Positions 1 to 12,472 of a stretch of DNA of 64,000 bases are shown here, one piece after another. Position 1 is the stretch's first letter, and the number at the start of each line of letters is the position of its first letter. The notes beneath the pieces are model-generated. The model searched no databases and was not told where the DNA came from. It saw only the letters and a program-made list of their open reading frames with translations. Position numbers and translations under genes: made by a program. The stretch is taken from contig NC_023759.2 of the NCBI RefSeq assembly GCF_000499845.2, forward strand, positions 49,450,172-49,514,171, given 5' to 3'. The DNA is from Phaseolus vulgaris. Lineage: Eukaryota > Streptophyta > Magnoliopsida > Fabales > Fabaceae.

Positions 1-2157
1 GACAATTGCTACAATATAGATTGCAAAAGATAAAATAATATTATGGCCTCAAAAGTGAGATACTAATGTGTATTTGTATTTATTATGTTTTTTTAAAGTT
101 TGTATTTTCATATTTTGTGAAAGGCCACAAGGCATAAGGTTGCTCATTTGTTGGTTGCTATATTTTATTTTATTTTCAACCGTTTATGAATAATATAAAA
201 TGGTTGATTCACTCTCATAGTGATTATCAATTTGATAGAATATTCTCTATTTATATTTTTTATTTTTATTTTTATTATTATATTTATATTTATATTTATA
301 TTTATATTTCAAAAAAATAAATAATAAATAATAAAAAGGGATAACAATTAAATCAAATATCAAGAAGAAGAGATAAAAATTATACTTGTTAAGAGAAATA
401 AAAATATGAAAAGAATATATATATTTCAGGTCGATAAACGTTTAATCAACTATTTCGTTTCACGTTTAATAAACTATTTCATATTTTAAAAAATTTAAAG
501 TTAATAACTAATTTTTTAGGAGATGATAGTATATTAATATTAAAAATAAAAAAAATAGTTTTACTAATTATAATAATGATAAATATTTAAAAAATAAAAA
601 AATAACTGAAATATCTAAAATAATACAATAAAAAAATAACTATAATGAAAAATATTTTTATATATAAGTATAAGATAAATATTAAATTTAGAAATTGAAA
701 GAGGTTAGGTATGTTAATATTTCCAAAAGGCGTTACACCATTTACATTTAAATTGAAATTGAAATTGGTCCGTTGAAAGTGGTTAGGTGGTCATTCAAGT
801 TTTATTTTTAAAATGTTTGGACTGGTTTGGATTTAGAAAATTAAATGTGATTGAAATGTATATTTAATTTTTTTTAATTAAAACTGTCGTAATGAAATGT
901 GAGTTATGATGGATAAAATTAAGATTAGGTTTTAACTAAAGGGTTTAATTATTAAATAATGCCATTATGAAAAATTTATACTGTGAATTAATGAAAAATG
1001 ACAATAAGTATGAACTAATTTAGAAATGTGAGTTTTTTCCCACTTTTTTACAAGATAACAAAATACCTTTTAATTGTAAAATTCAGTACAAAAGGATACC
1101 AAGTATATATTTCAATAGTTAAATTTATAACTAAAATAATTAACTATCAAAATTAAACTTATAAATAAATAAAAGTTAACAATTTTTATTATTATCAAAG
1201 TTAAACTTAAATAAATAAAAGTTGATATTTTAAAATAATGTAAAATCTTCTTTATCTCTGGATTATGGAAAGTGATTACGTGATTGACTAAATATACTCA
1301 ATTGAAGATTCCTATTTTCGTGTAAACTAAGTTATAGTTGGATATCTCACAATAACAATGCTAATACTTTTTCTGTTGGTACCTTGTACCTATTAGATGA
1401 ATAATTTTAAGCAATAAATCATAAGAAACATCCCCTTTTTTAAAAAACAATCAGGTAGGTCTTAATTATTCATTTCTAATTTAGTGTGAATAGCTTAAAA
1501 AAATGTATTTTTTTATAAAAAGCTTTCGTGTTAAATATTATTAAGCTACTTGACATCTCACCTAGGCTAACACATCAAGTAACAACAATCCTTTGTCATC
1601 ACATGAAGAAAAAAAATATTATTAAAAAAAATACAAAAAATATGGGAGACGAGATCAAAACTCATATGTTAACAAAAACGATGCATAGGTAGACTATACC
1701 TATTAATAAAAAATCCTAAGAACAGACTAGATGGAAACCTATTATACCAATGAGAGGATTCTCTTATGAATAAATCTTAAATTAGCCAACTTTTCAGCAC
1801 ATGCATTCCATTCATGAAAAATATGAGTAACTCTAAACTTGATTTTTCCACAATAATTAAGACAAATATTTCATCGATTACGAAGCTTCCAAGGAACATT
1901 TGTCCTACCAATAAACACAATACAAACAAAGACAGAGTCACATTCCAACCGGACATTAGTAAAACCCAACTTTTTTAATTTTGTAATTTTGATGACTAAT
2001 GTAATTTTGAAAATCATTCAAAAACATACAACAGATACAAACATACATAAAATACGTCCATTATAGGTAACAGTTTTCATATTTTAGGTGTAAAAAATAA
2101 ATATTAGAGGATAATGGAAAATTTTCATATATAGTAAAGTTATGTTATATATATAGG
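1..2157. other. A+T-rich intergenic DNA with simple TATTTA repeats
   Basis: No gene was recognised. A low-complexity run of T/A with repeated TATATT units lies at about 250-310. The 3' untranslated region of the LHCB4.3-like gene must extend into the right edge of this stretch. No transposon ends or coding similarity were found. Confidence 0.6.
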
Positions 2158-4077
2158 TCACTTGTTGAAGGTAGCAATAAAACTGATAGGGCCTTTTCCT
2201 GTTACAGCAGCTTGAATGGCAAAGATGAGGAAGACGAGCATGGCCAACCGGGAATGCTTGATCTCTGCAAGTTGAAGTCTGGCTTTTTCATCAGGGTCGA
2301 CGGCCAAACCCAGAGGATCAAAGAACTTGCCTCCTGGGTACAACCTTTTCTCTGGGTCAAGTTCTGCATTTCTTTGAAACTCTATGTATCCTATCACTAT
2401 CACCTCGATCCATATCAGTGTGCTCAATGAAAATGGAAGTGGAAGTCCCAAGTAAGATGATCCTTCCACCAGCTCTACCTAGTAAACAATTACACACTCT
2501 TCACGTAACTCAATCATTTTTACACAACATTTTTAATATACCTAATAACGACCAAGAACAATTTCATAACAGATCCATACATCTAAAATATTTATCAGTC
2601 TTTTTATCGTTGCGTGTTGATATTATTCTCACAAAATCAATGCAAGTTTATTTTAACTAAATGTCTGGGACTTGTGTGTCGTTTTGTTCGTTTAAGGATG
2701 AGAACCTACAAAAAAAACATTATTATACATACGACAAATCAAGTAATCATGTGAAGCTTTATTTTCATCCTTCACGGCCACAAGGGTCTTCGTCCTTCAG
2801 CTATATAATCTCATTACACAAATTTTATAGAAAACATTATAATATAAAAATAAACAACAAAAGAGTGAGGGAAATAAAATAATTAATAATGAAAAGAAAT
2901 AAGAAAGATAATGTCATGAAAAATATATTTTCTTTATTAAAGAATTTTATTTTGTACATTATAAAATCAACAATTTTAACCTACGATATCATTTTTATTG
3001 AAAAAACATTAGTTATTACTATATTAATTTTGTTGAATGAGAGTGTAATTTGCTTTAACAATTTTAGTGTATTAAATAAATTTTGTAAAATATTATAATG
3101 ATTTGTTGAAAATATCTGGTCGCACTATAGTGTCAGTGGATAACAATAAGACACGTCCAAGGTATGTTAGTACGGTATTACGCGGTCACTGACAAGGGGC
3201 CATGCTACGTTGTCTGAAACTCATACACCACAATACAACAAAACAGAAACACCATCATCCCACAAAATAAAATAAAAGAATCAACATCTCCATGCAAATT
3301 CTATGGTCTTGTCAAAAAAGTTCAGCATCCAAGTTTCCACACGCAGATATCCTACCACTATGTCGTTAACCAAAGGAGAATCAAACAAATCAAAATGTAA
3401 AATCAAGCAAAAGAGTAATCAAAGTTCGCAAACACCAAGTGTTTGATAACTTTGGCTGTTAAAAAATGACGCCAAGTTTCTAAAAAATGGCGAAATCCAA
3501 AACAGAAAGCAAAAGGGTATTGAAAAGCATAATCAGTTCAAGGAAAGAGACACTAAAACGGTACCTTTCCGGCGTCTTGCCATGCGACTCCGGTGAGAGC
3601 CTCAACGGCCAAAGCACCGAGTGCACCCAGCATTGCCCACCTTCCGTGAATGACTTCGCACTCGCGGAACCTCTGAATCCCGAAAACCTCCGTGTAGGGC
3701 TGAAACGGCGTCGGTTTGACCTCTGCGACCTCCACCCTTGTTCCTATCACGTCGCCAGCGAGGTTCTTCGCGAGGTTCTGGTCCAGCGAGTCCAGGTCGA
3801 ACTGCAGGTACTCCGCGGGCCTTGCAAATCCGAACGGGTCGAACCCGCGGTCGCCGATCATGCTTCCGTCGAGCCACTCCGGCGGATCCGCCTTCGGGAA
3901 CCACACCAGCCGATCGCCGGAGACGGGTTTCACTTTCACTTCCTTTTTCTTTGGCGGCGGCGGCGTCTTCTTGGTGCCGAAGTTGAAGAGCGCGTGGAAT
4001 CTTCCGGTGTTTAAGGTTGTCGGGGTGTAGAGCTGGGTGCCGAAGAGGTATGATGTGGTGGCGGCGATGGCGGCCAT
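2158..4077 (-). CDS. LHCB4.3: Chlorophyll a/b-binding protein CP29, LHCB4.3 (LHCB8) type
   Basis: Minor antenna protein of photosystem II in the thylakoid membrane; it passes excitation energy between LHCII and the core. Exon 1 is 3565-4077 and exon 2 is 2158-2478, joined in phase 0 (GT at 3564-3563, AG at 2480-2479), giving 277 aa. Residues 1 to about 35 look like a plastid transit peptide. A basic proline/lysine stretch (38-50) precedes the CP29 motif DRGFDPFGF (76-84). The chlorophyll-binding helices carry [10 protein letters not shown] (141-150) and [10 protein letters not shown] (242-251). The protein stops ten residues after TGKGP (264-267 region), whereas ordinary LHCB4.1/4.2 continue for a longer tail; a short C-terminus marks LHCB4.3/LHCB8. 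Helix A reads LVFLIFAIQ where LHCB4.1 has glycines. The start lies in the only plausible first exon. Family membership is very secure; the isoform call rests on tail length and my memory of Arabidopsis LHCB4.3 (about 276 aa). Confidence 0.95.
2479..3564 (-). other. Intron 1 of LHCB4.3-like gene
   Basis: This 1086-bp A+T-rich intron starts with GT and ends with AG on the minus strand. The short plus-strand reading frames inside it have no recognisable protein character and are best read as noise. Confidence 0.9.
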
Positions 4078-4145
4078 GTCGGAGTTTGGAAGAGTAGTGA
4101 GGTATGAAGGTGTTGTTTATGGGTGGAAAAAGTGTGGGAAAGGGA

Positions 4146-4260
4146 TGTTTATAAATGAATATGGTTAAGTAAGGTTTTTCAGTGTGGGGTAAGTTTTGTG
4201 ATGATGCAGTGAGGAGTTAGTGTGTGAGCATAAAATGTGGCTTATCTCTCAGCCTTATCT
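4146..4260 (-). promoter_or_regulatory. LHCB4.3 core promoter: TATA box and paired I-box
   Basis: On the minus strand, a TATA-like TTTATAAA lies at about 4149-4156, roughly 75 bp before the ATG. Two GATAAG motifs (4241-4246 and 4254-4259) lie about 165-180 bp before the ATG. GATAAG is the I-box/GATA element common in light-regulated photosynthesis promoters. The role is inferred from motif and position only. Confidence 0.5.
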
Positions 4261-7200
4261 GCATGGGTGTTCTTGGATGGTTGGTTGATTGCTGCTTCAC
4301 ATTTATTTTGTGGTCCTAATGGAAAAACACCATTTTTTTACATTCACATCTTGTTGGTTTCTCTTGATTTTTTTTATGTCTGGCAATTATTCCTTATTTT
4401 CTACTTGCCAAATAAAAAAACTAATACTTGGTTTAGTATGATCCGTACGTGAAATAATCTGAAATCATCATGTATCTATGATCGCAACCAAATTTTTACC
4501 TATAGTTTGTGTATGTCATGTGTAGAACATCGTACAATGAGTTTTTGTGATGTGAATTTTCAGTACTTTAGCTTTTGCACTATTCTTAGATGTTATTATG
4601 AATACTGTGTTCAAAACACATTCCCAAACATGCACATAGTAGTGGAGTGTGAAGACCCTCTAATAAGTTCTCATTTGTGACTGCAAAATTCATATAGTGA
4701 AACATCATGTTGCTCTGGCCAGAGAAAGTTGGGTGCTTATAATAATATTATCAACATTACTTGCATACTCATAATTTAAACTCGAGATTAATGCTTAAAT
4801 AATTTTCCCAGGGCTATCGAATTAAGTAATTGAATATTAACCCAAATGGTACACTGCTTACGCTATAAGATTCGGTGTATCTAGCTTATGCTTATGCAGG
4901 AAATATCAACCACGTTGTTTTAACACGCAGAGTAACAAAAAGTAACAATAAGAAATGGAATAATATGCTATAAATTTGTATGTTACATATAGAATCATGA
5001 CTGTTTATATACGTAAAGAAGCAAAATAAGCAGTTGTACAGTAAACAAAAAACGTAACAAAAGAATACAATAAACAGAAATGAACACTATAAATCCCAGC
5101 TCGGAACAAATGGTTTGAAAAATAGTAAGAGATAAAGCTTTGTTATACACATCAGCAAGTTGTAAAGAACAAGAATGCTGTGTGGAGAAATAGCTTCAAA
5201 TTGTTGGCTTGCTTCTCGTTTCTTTTGGATTATGGTGATGAATAAGCCGCAATGATTTTTTTCTTAAAAAACACATCAGAGTGTGAAAGAGAAAAATGTA
5301 TATAAAATATATTTAACGTGAATTCCTAGGTGATATTGGATGTATCAGTAAAGGCTTCCGACAAAGACAAAAGGATGTACAAGGATTTGCCTCTCAAAGA
5401 CCGGATCAATGTGTCTATAAACTTAGGATACAAGTTATATCTATGGCCAACTTCATAAATTTTGGTATAACTAGAGACTTTTATGTTAAGAAACACTTTT
5501 TAACGGTGATCAAATTCTTATACAAAGAACGAAAAATAAACATGTCACGCCTAAAAATCTCACACCTATAAAGAAACTAACACCTATCATATAAATATAA
5601 ACATAAACTATCACCTAACATATAAATATATATCTCAGTTCAACTGTGATTAACGAAAATTCGATGCATAAGCGTTCATTTTTAGTCTGTTGCGTCTATT
5701 TTTTATCCATTCTAAATCCTTGTTTTCTTGTACTGAGAACATAAGTAAAAGTTGTCAAAACAAACTTCAAACAAAAGTATATCAAAGTTTAAAACCTAAT
5801 AAAATCGCCTCAAAAATCCCAAATACCGATCAGAATTATGTAGTTGTATCATGTAAGTTGCATTGCATTCATGTTAATGTTGCATATGCATAATGCATTT
5901 GCTATAGTCTGTTGTCTATATGGGTGGTTCTTTTGTGGGTACTCTTTTCTTCCCACCCATGTTGACGTAACAAGGTAACACAAGCAAAGCTTAATGGACT
6001 CTGAACTCAGATTTTTGGACAAAATCTGATCACTCTTGGTCCATGAAGCCCAAATATCAGAATTTAAAATGAAGCCCATGAAGTTGAGAATCTATATGCA
6101 CTAGTGCATGCCCCCCACCACCAAGGGCAAAATCACAAATATTTTCAAGTTGGTCTTTAAAGTTTTGCACGCTATCAAATTAAATCTAAAACATCATCAT
6201 ATTTATATTAAAAGAATCCCCAATTAATATCTGATAATTATATTTCATGCTTACGACAATTTTAAGTGATGACCAAAACCAAATATTGATTTAATAATGA
6301 GAGATGAATTTTATAATAACAAGCATAAATTATCAGTGCAATATTATTTTACTTCTTTAATAGACTAATTATTTAACCACGTTCACGCATTTAACTTTAA
6401 GGAACCAACAACATTTTACTGTAAAATTTAACTATAGAAGGTAACATGGCAAAAGGAAGAGTGACGCTTAAACAGAAAAGTAAATGTTATGTTTTACTCA
6501 CACACAAACATGAGGTAAAAAGCCTTTACCTCAGCTTAACTCACTCTCACTCTAACATGTGTCATGCATTCTTATAGGTTCATAACTCAGCAAAATACAC
6601 ATGCATGAACAGTGATTACTATTGTTTCAGAATTCACATGTAGAGATCTTGATTGATGAACAGAAAACTGTGGTGAGTGATGTTTATGTTATAAAATATT
6701 TGAGAGTGATGATTGTACACGTGTTGGGTGTCGGAGAGTGTCACTGGAAAGTGAAGAATGTTGATGGGCAGAAAGGTTGCAAGGGCCATGCCTAAGTGGA
6801 GTAGATGGGGCCATAATCTGTGCATTAAGAAAAAAAGTCAAAACAGGAATTAGAAATGAATACCTCCCACAATGGCTACACATTCAACACTATCATTTTG
6901 CAGCTGTGTTTGTTTGCTGCTAATCATGATTTCACCTACAATTTTTCCTCCACATTAATCATTCCCAATGTCACTTCCAAACTGTTACTAATACTCCCAG
7001 GTTACTCTTTCTTGCTGTTCATCGTTTTCGGCTACATCATCTACAATAATGCTTACTTCACACTCAACTAATTAATCCCAAAAATTGCCATCATCATCCA
7101 TCACAAATAATTAAACCTCCCATCTACTTCACAACCATATTCTGTGTTCTTTTTATTTATCATTACTTTGCTGGGTATCATTCTTAATCTTTTATAAATT

Positions 7201-7261
7201 ATATTTATACCAAGAATTTATATAAATATTTCTGATTAACAAAAACAAATGTTAATATTTT

Positions 7262-7560
7262 TTTTGCCTGTTATGTACGGGGTTTCGAAACTCATAAGTT
7301 TCTGGTTTTGACCGATTCATATATTTAAAATGCATTATGACAAGAAGATTAGCGAATTTAAACAATATGAAAATATTAAATAACATGTTTTTAAACATGA
7401 TTCAAACCTTAATATCACCAAATAATAATAATAATGTATCTATCTATCATAAATATATAAATAGTCATAACTTTTAAAAAAAATTTACATCATTGTGTAT
7501 TAATTTCATTGTGTACTAAATGCTTACTTGAGATTTTGTTCTTCTGACCGAACATGCAAA
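7262..7560. repeat. Diverged dispersed repeat, copy 1
   Basis: The stretch contains a GACCGATTCATAT-like block, then TTTAAAATGCATTATGAC, and ends with ACTAAATGCTTACTTGAG. The block order is shared with 8461-8740 and 44190-44500. It resembles plant dispersed or LTR-derived repeats ending in an ACTTGAGCGTCGGAG-type block. No ends, target duplications or coding region are visible, so the class is uncertain. Confidence 0.35.
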
Positions 7561-8460
7561 GAAAATGAGAACTTAATTAGAACTTAAGGTGAATGAATGA
7601 GAACAGAAAAAGATAGAGTGAAATAGTTAATCAGGAGAAAGAAAAGAAGCGAGTAGAGAGAAACAAAATAACATATACAAGTTCTATGAATTCTCTTTCA
7701 TACGAAAACATGTTGCATTCTCTCTTTTTCTGTATTTGTATCCTGATATTACTGTTTATGAAGATGGAAAAGAGGGTATTTGAGTGCATGGTAGTCATTT
7801 GTTTCAAGTGATTTGATGAGAAGAGCGTGAGAAGTTAAATTATAGAATTCACAAAAATTTTAAAAATTCCATTTTTTCTCCTTTTTATTTAAATCTAAAA
7901 TTTACCAGGTGGATTTCATTTATTGACTAATCGAAGTAACAAAACTGAAAATATTAAAATAATATTGTTAACACCCCAACATAAATAAAAAAATAGCAGA
8001 CAGTAAAAATAAAGTGTCAATATTATAAAAAAAAATAGTATTATACTATGTTATTTATCTATTCTCAGTCTTTTTTTATTACACGAGCGTAACTGAATTG
8101 CAATTAATATGCGAAATTAACTCAAATCAAATTACATTTTAGTAAATTAGGTTAAATTATTGGGTTTAATTATACTTTTTAATATGTTCAAATAGATTTG
8201 GATTAAGTGGCAAGTTTATAATTTGAAACATTAGCTCAACCAACTATATAATAAAAATATTAACTGTCTATTAATTTTTTGTTTTACTATTATAAGTGTT
8301 GTTGTCGTGCTATAAAAAAAAATATTTTTAGATAGTTTTTGTTAAGATCAGCGATAATTTTTTTAATCATTCGATTTTGATAATCAACATAAATCCCTAA
8401 TTAAATTTAATTAATGATTTATTGAGTTATTGAATAAAATAAATAAATTTATTTATATCA

Positions 8461-8740
8461 GGAGATCTAGTCACTTTCATATTCGGTTATGACTAACCGA
8501 CATATTCAAAAGTATTAAGATCAAAAGAAGATTACATGTCTAAACCGTACGACAAAATTAGATAATACATATTTAATCATGATTCAAATGTTAGTCTATC
8601 TCAATAGTTATGGACTCATTATAAGCATATAAATACTTATAATGTTCAAGAAAAATATACGTCATTGTTATGTATTTATTGCTTACACCGAACATTAAAT
8701 ACTTACTTGAGGATTGAAGCATTTTCTGCCAGTATTGTCT
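8461..8740. repeat. Diverged dispersed repeat, copy 2
   Basis: It has the same order of blocks as the stretch at 7262-7560: an AACCGACATATT-like block, a middle with CATATAAATACTTATAATG, and ACATTAAATACTTACTTGAGG near the end. It is probably a decayed copy of the same element; the class is unknown. Confidence 0.35.
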
Positions 8741-11700
8741 CGTGGGAGAACAAAATTGAAAAATTAACTAAAATAGATGAATAAAGGAAATTAATTTGAT
8801 AAAGTCAAAAAAAATAGATGGAAGAAATATATCGATCTATGAAAGAATAAATTTTTCTATGGGAAGGATTTCTCTAAATTCCTTAACAACAATTATTAAA
8901 ATAAATTTGTAGCGAAAATTTGAGAAGTAGAAGAGTGAAAGTGAGCTCTTTGAAAACGTACGTAAATTGGAGTAGCATTTGGATGGGCTTAATGTTTTGT
9001 TAGAATAGGATTGATTATTGAGAATTGGTTTGAAAAGAAGAAAAGGAAAAGTAGAAATGGAGAGGACATGACAGTGGCATTACAGAGATATGATAGTGAG
9101 AGATGTGAATGGCATATTAGGATACCATAAAACTACAACTATTACTACTTTTTCATTTTAGTCTCTGTTCCCCCATTTATCTTTGCAACTCAGAACATCA
9201 TCACTGCTAAACTGTAACCACGTACTTTAAGTCTTTTCAACTTTTAATCACTTTCTTTCTAAATTCATAACCAACTTTATTATTCGTTTAGCCTTCTCAA
9301 TATTCAAGAATCATTAGAGACCAACAATTTTTCAATTCTTCCAATGTTCTATTAACACTAAATTACCCCGCAATTAATGTGAATCAGCTAATCTAATTAT
9401 CACTGGTTTAACCAGAAAGTCTTCCAATAACTATTGGTCTTTATTTAAGATTACAAAAGCTAATATTTTTCGAAGATGTAGATGTTTTTGGTTCCTCTGT
9501 TTATTGTTCTGTTTTAGCTTTACGCAAACTCAATTTCTTTGCTTTCAAGGCTAAACTACTTTGCAATCGTTGTTCTGTTTTAGCTTTCAAGTCTAAAGTT
9601 TAAATAATACAAAAAAACAAAAAAACATATTTAATTCAAAATAATATATCAAATTCATAATAAAAATTAAATTAACACTTCATAAAATAAATCTAAAATA
9701 GAGATGGATGGTCCAAGATAAATGAGAAATACAAAAGTGTAAAGTAGCTGAAAAGTTTACAAATCACTTCATGTCCCTGTATGATTTTTTGGCACTGCTA
9801 ATAGTAGTACTTCAGGTACGAATTCCTCTACCAAGAGAAGTGTTAACCTGGCATTGTTGAATGGTGCCTGAAATGAAACAATACATATTTTTTTTTATCT
9901 GAAAAAATAAAAAAATATATAAAAAAAAAGGTTACAATTACACCATAAGGAAAAGAGTAACAAGAAAGAATAGAAAGAAAAGGTAAAAAAAAAGTAATGG
10001 ATATTTAGTGACAGTAACACGTGGCATGGCAGTAGCAAAATGCTTGGGTAATTGCAGGCATGTGAAGATGGTATACGGAGATTATACGTAGATTATTATT
10101 ATTCCTGAAACATATATAAGAAGTGGCACCACAATAATTCAATATAAAGATTGAAAAGAAAACTAGGGTACACGTGCGAGGACTGACACGTACTATAGCC
10201 ATTCGTGGGAAAGTGGACACGTGACCATGTTTGCTCACCAGGGACAATCTTTGTTTTCACTATGTGACATCCTTGTCTCGTCGTATTTTTTAATTTTTTT
10301 AAAAAAATTGTGAATTCTATAATCTTACCTCATTAAAATGAGGTAAATTCCAGCTTTGTAATTAAATCGATCTGTGTAAAGAATGAAATCCCTTAAACTT
10401 TGACATTCATTACCCATTAAAACTTAAATATATAAGAACAAATTACAATAATACACTAATTTCTGATCAATTCAAACATTAACATTTGAAAAATGAGACT
10501 TGAAACAATTAGAAAATTACATATACATCAATAATTATACGTTCAGTTACATATATTAATTAATTCTTTTGTCTATAAAGATTTGAGGATGAAGATGACA
10601 TAAAAAAATATGAATAATAGATAGAATTACGAAAGATATCATATCCTAAAATTAGAAGGAAATATGAGTTGGATTAAATGGGAAATGAAAGTAGAACTCA
10701 AATTTACTTGACTTGGTATTATTACTTTTTTTTTATTTTGACTCAAATTCACATATTTAGTTAGATTCAATTAAGTTAGATAATATCAAATAGACAAAAG
10801 TATGAAAAAAAATTTTAAAAAAAATTATGATTAAATTTATTATAACCTCGATATTATATGAATATAAAGAAAGAAAATCGCAATTATTTTTTCTGATATT
10901 ATAAAATTTATACTCTTTTTAATTTGTAAATAAACTATCTCTTTTTTATTTAATAAAATAATACTCTATCTTTTTAGTTTTAAAATAAATACTAACTGTT
11001 CCATGTTTTTAATAAATCATATTCATCTTGTTTTTTTTAACAAACTAAACTCCTTTTTTATTATTTTATTCAAAAATTAAAATATTTATTAAAAAACAAA
11101 TAAGTAGATTATGAATATTAAAAATAAATTTTAGAATATAAAATTTAAAAAAATATATAGAAAAAATTAATGATTTAACTAAATTAAATTTATTTTCATC
11201 TTTATTAAAATGTCTTATAGTTTCACAAGTAAAATTAGTCTTTGACTTTGTGGAGAGAAAAAAAAATACAATATATTATAGTTTAAAAATAAATATTCAT
11301 TTTTCTTTTTTGATATTAATAAAACAATAATAAAAAGAACAAATTCAGGTCTTACACCAAATAACTTAATGTTTTTGACAAGTTTCTCAATAAGCCCTCA
11401 TAGAAGATAAAAATAAGAAGAAGAAAAATGAAATGTTATTTTGCATACAGTAAAATTAGTTTATGAAAAAAATTAAATAAGAGAATATGACTTTGAAATT
11501 GAAAGAGAAAAAGGAAGATAGGAAGAAAGAAATATTTGGATTAGTTAGGAAGAAATTCTTTTAACTTCTATTTGTCACCTTCTGCCACTAAGTTCACCAT
11601 CCTTATTTCCAGCCCAAAAGTCAAAGCATGTGTAATTTTACTGTATTTATTTATCGCCAATAATTAATATTCTCATCCTTGAACTTAAAACGTTTAAAAT

Positions 11701-11987
11701 TACATTACCCCACGCACATCAATGCATACCTTCAATAAACAACTAATTAAATTCAACCTTAGATATAAAATAAGTTTTATTATCACTTTTCAATTTATTT
11801 CTCATTTATATTGAAGCACAAAACACGTCTTCATAACAGAAAAACATCTTCATAACAGAAAAACATGTTAAAATACCCTTAAAACAATTAATTAATTATA
11901 TATATATATAAATAAGTATAAAGGATGAGAAATCATTATTAGTGGATTACAAAAGAACTACTCTAGAAAATGTTAAAGTAACAAGTG

Positions 11988-12472
11988 TTGGTTTTTGATC
12001 ATGATGGGGTTATTTTTTTTCTCTTTTTACTAGAATGAGGTCGGTTTAAAAAAATTACAAATTTAGGCAAGTCGTGTCAATTCGACACTACTTTATATGC
12101 ACAAATCTTTCCAATTAGGCACGACTTTTACCTTGTCATATTAAAGTTGTGCCAACTTGGCACGACTTCTGCCCTGTCATATTGAAGTCGTGCCAACTTG
12201 GCACGACTTCCTGCCCTGTCATACTGAAGTCGTGCCAAGTTGGCACGACTTCTACCACGTCATAATTTGTTTAGAAGGTAGAAGTCGTGCCAAGTTGACA
12301 CGACTTCAGTATAACAAGGTAGAAGTCGTGCCTAATTGAAACGATTTGTGCATATGAAGTCGTGCCGAATTGGCACAACTTATCTAAATTTATCTAAATT
12401 TGTAATTTTTTTAAAGGGATTCCATTTTGGTAAAAAAAAAATAAAAAATAACCCCATGCTTTAAAAACCCAA
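11988..12472. mobile_element. Foldback/MITE-like element built of nested palindromes
   Basis: The ends are long imperfect inverted repeats: TTGGTTTTT...ATGGGGTTATTTTTT at 11988-12018 pairs with the stretch ending at 12472. Inside, AAAAAATTACAAATTTA (left, about 12050-12065) pairs with TAAATTTGTAATTTTTT (right, about 12394-12412), and TATGCACAAATC near 12096 pairs with GATTTGTGCATA near 12344. Each arm is about 170 bp. The centre holds repeated roughly 25-bp palindromes made of AAGTCGTGCCAA and its mirror (12143-12168, 12184-12210, 12226-12252, 12281-12306, 12355-12381, plus degenerate ones near 12070 and 12322), spaced about 42 bp apart on the left. There is no coding capacity and no clear target duplication. 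It is a non-autonomous element or hairpin of unknown family. Confidence 0.75.

Larger units (their letters stand above)
4261..11987. other. A+T-rich intergenic DNA with degenerate dispersed repeats
   Basis: No gene is supported. Short reading frames at 5690-5893, 5849-6079, 6634-6883, 6856-7071 and 10005-10247 lack family similarity or splice context. Stretches at about 7262-7560 and 8461-8740 look like diverged copies of one repeat: both end in a TTACTTGAG block and contain an ACCGA motif. A somewhat less A+T-rich patch at 6700-7000 remains unexplained. Confidence 0.5.

Noticed and set aside
3487..4030. Plus-strand reading frames opposite LHCB4.3 exon 1, and similar frames opposite CPD exon 1 and MOS7 exon 1
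   Set aside because: They are antisense shadows of G+C-rich coding exons.
6634..7071. Overlapping short reading frames on both strands in a slightly less A+T-rich patch
   Set aside because: No family similarity, no splice context and no conserved motif; probably chance.
12064..12385. Regularly spaced palindromic repeats resembling a CRISPR array
   Set aside because: This is plant nuclear DNA, the spacers are themselves similar, and the repeats sit inside one large inverted repeat, which fits a foldback element.
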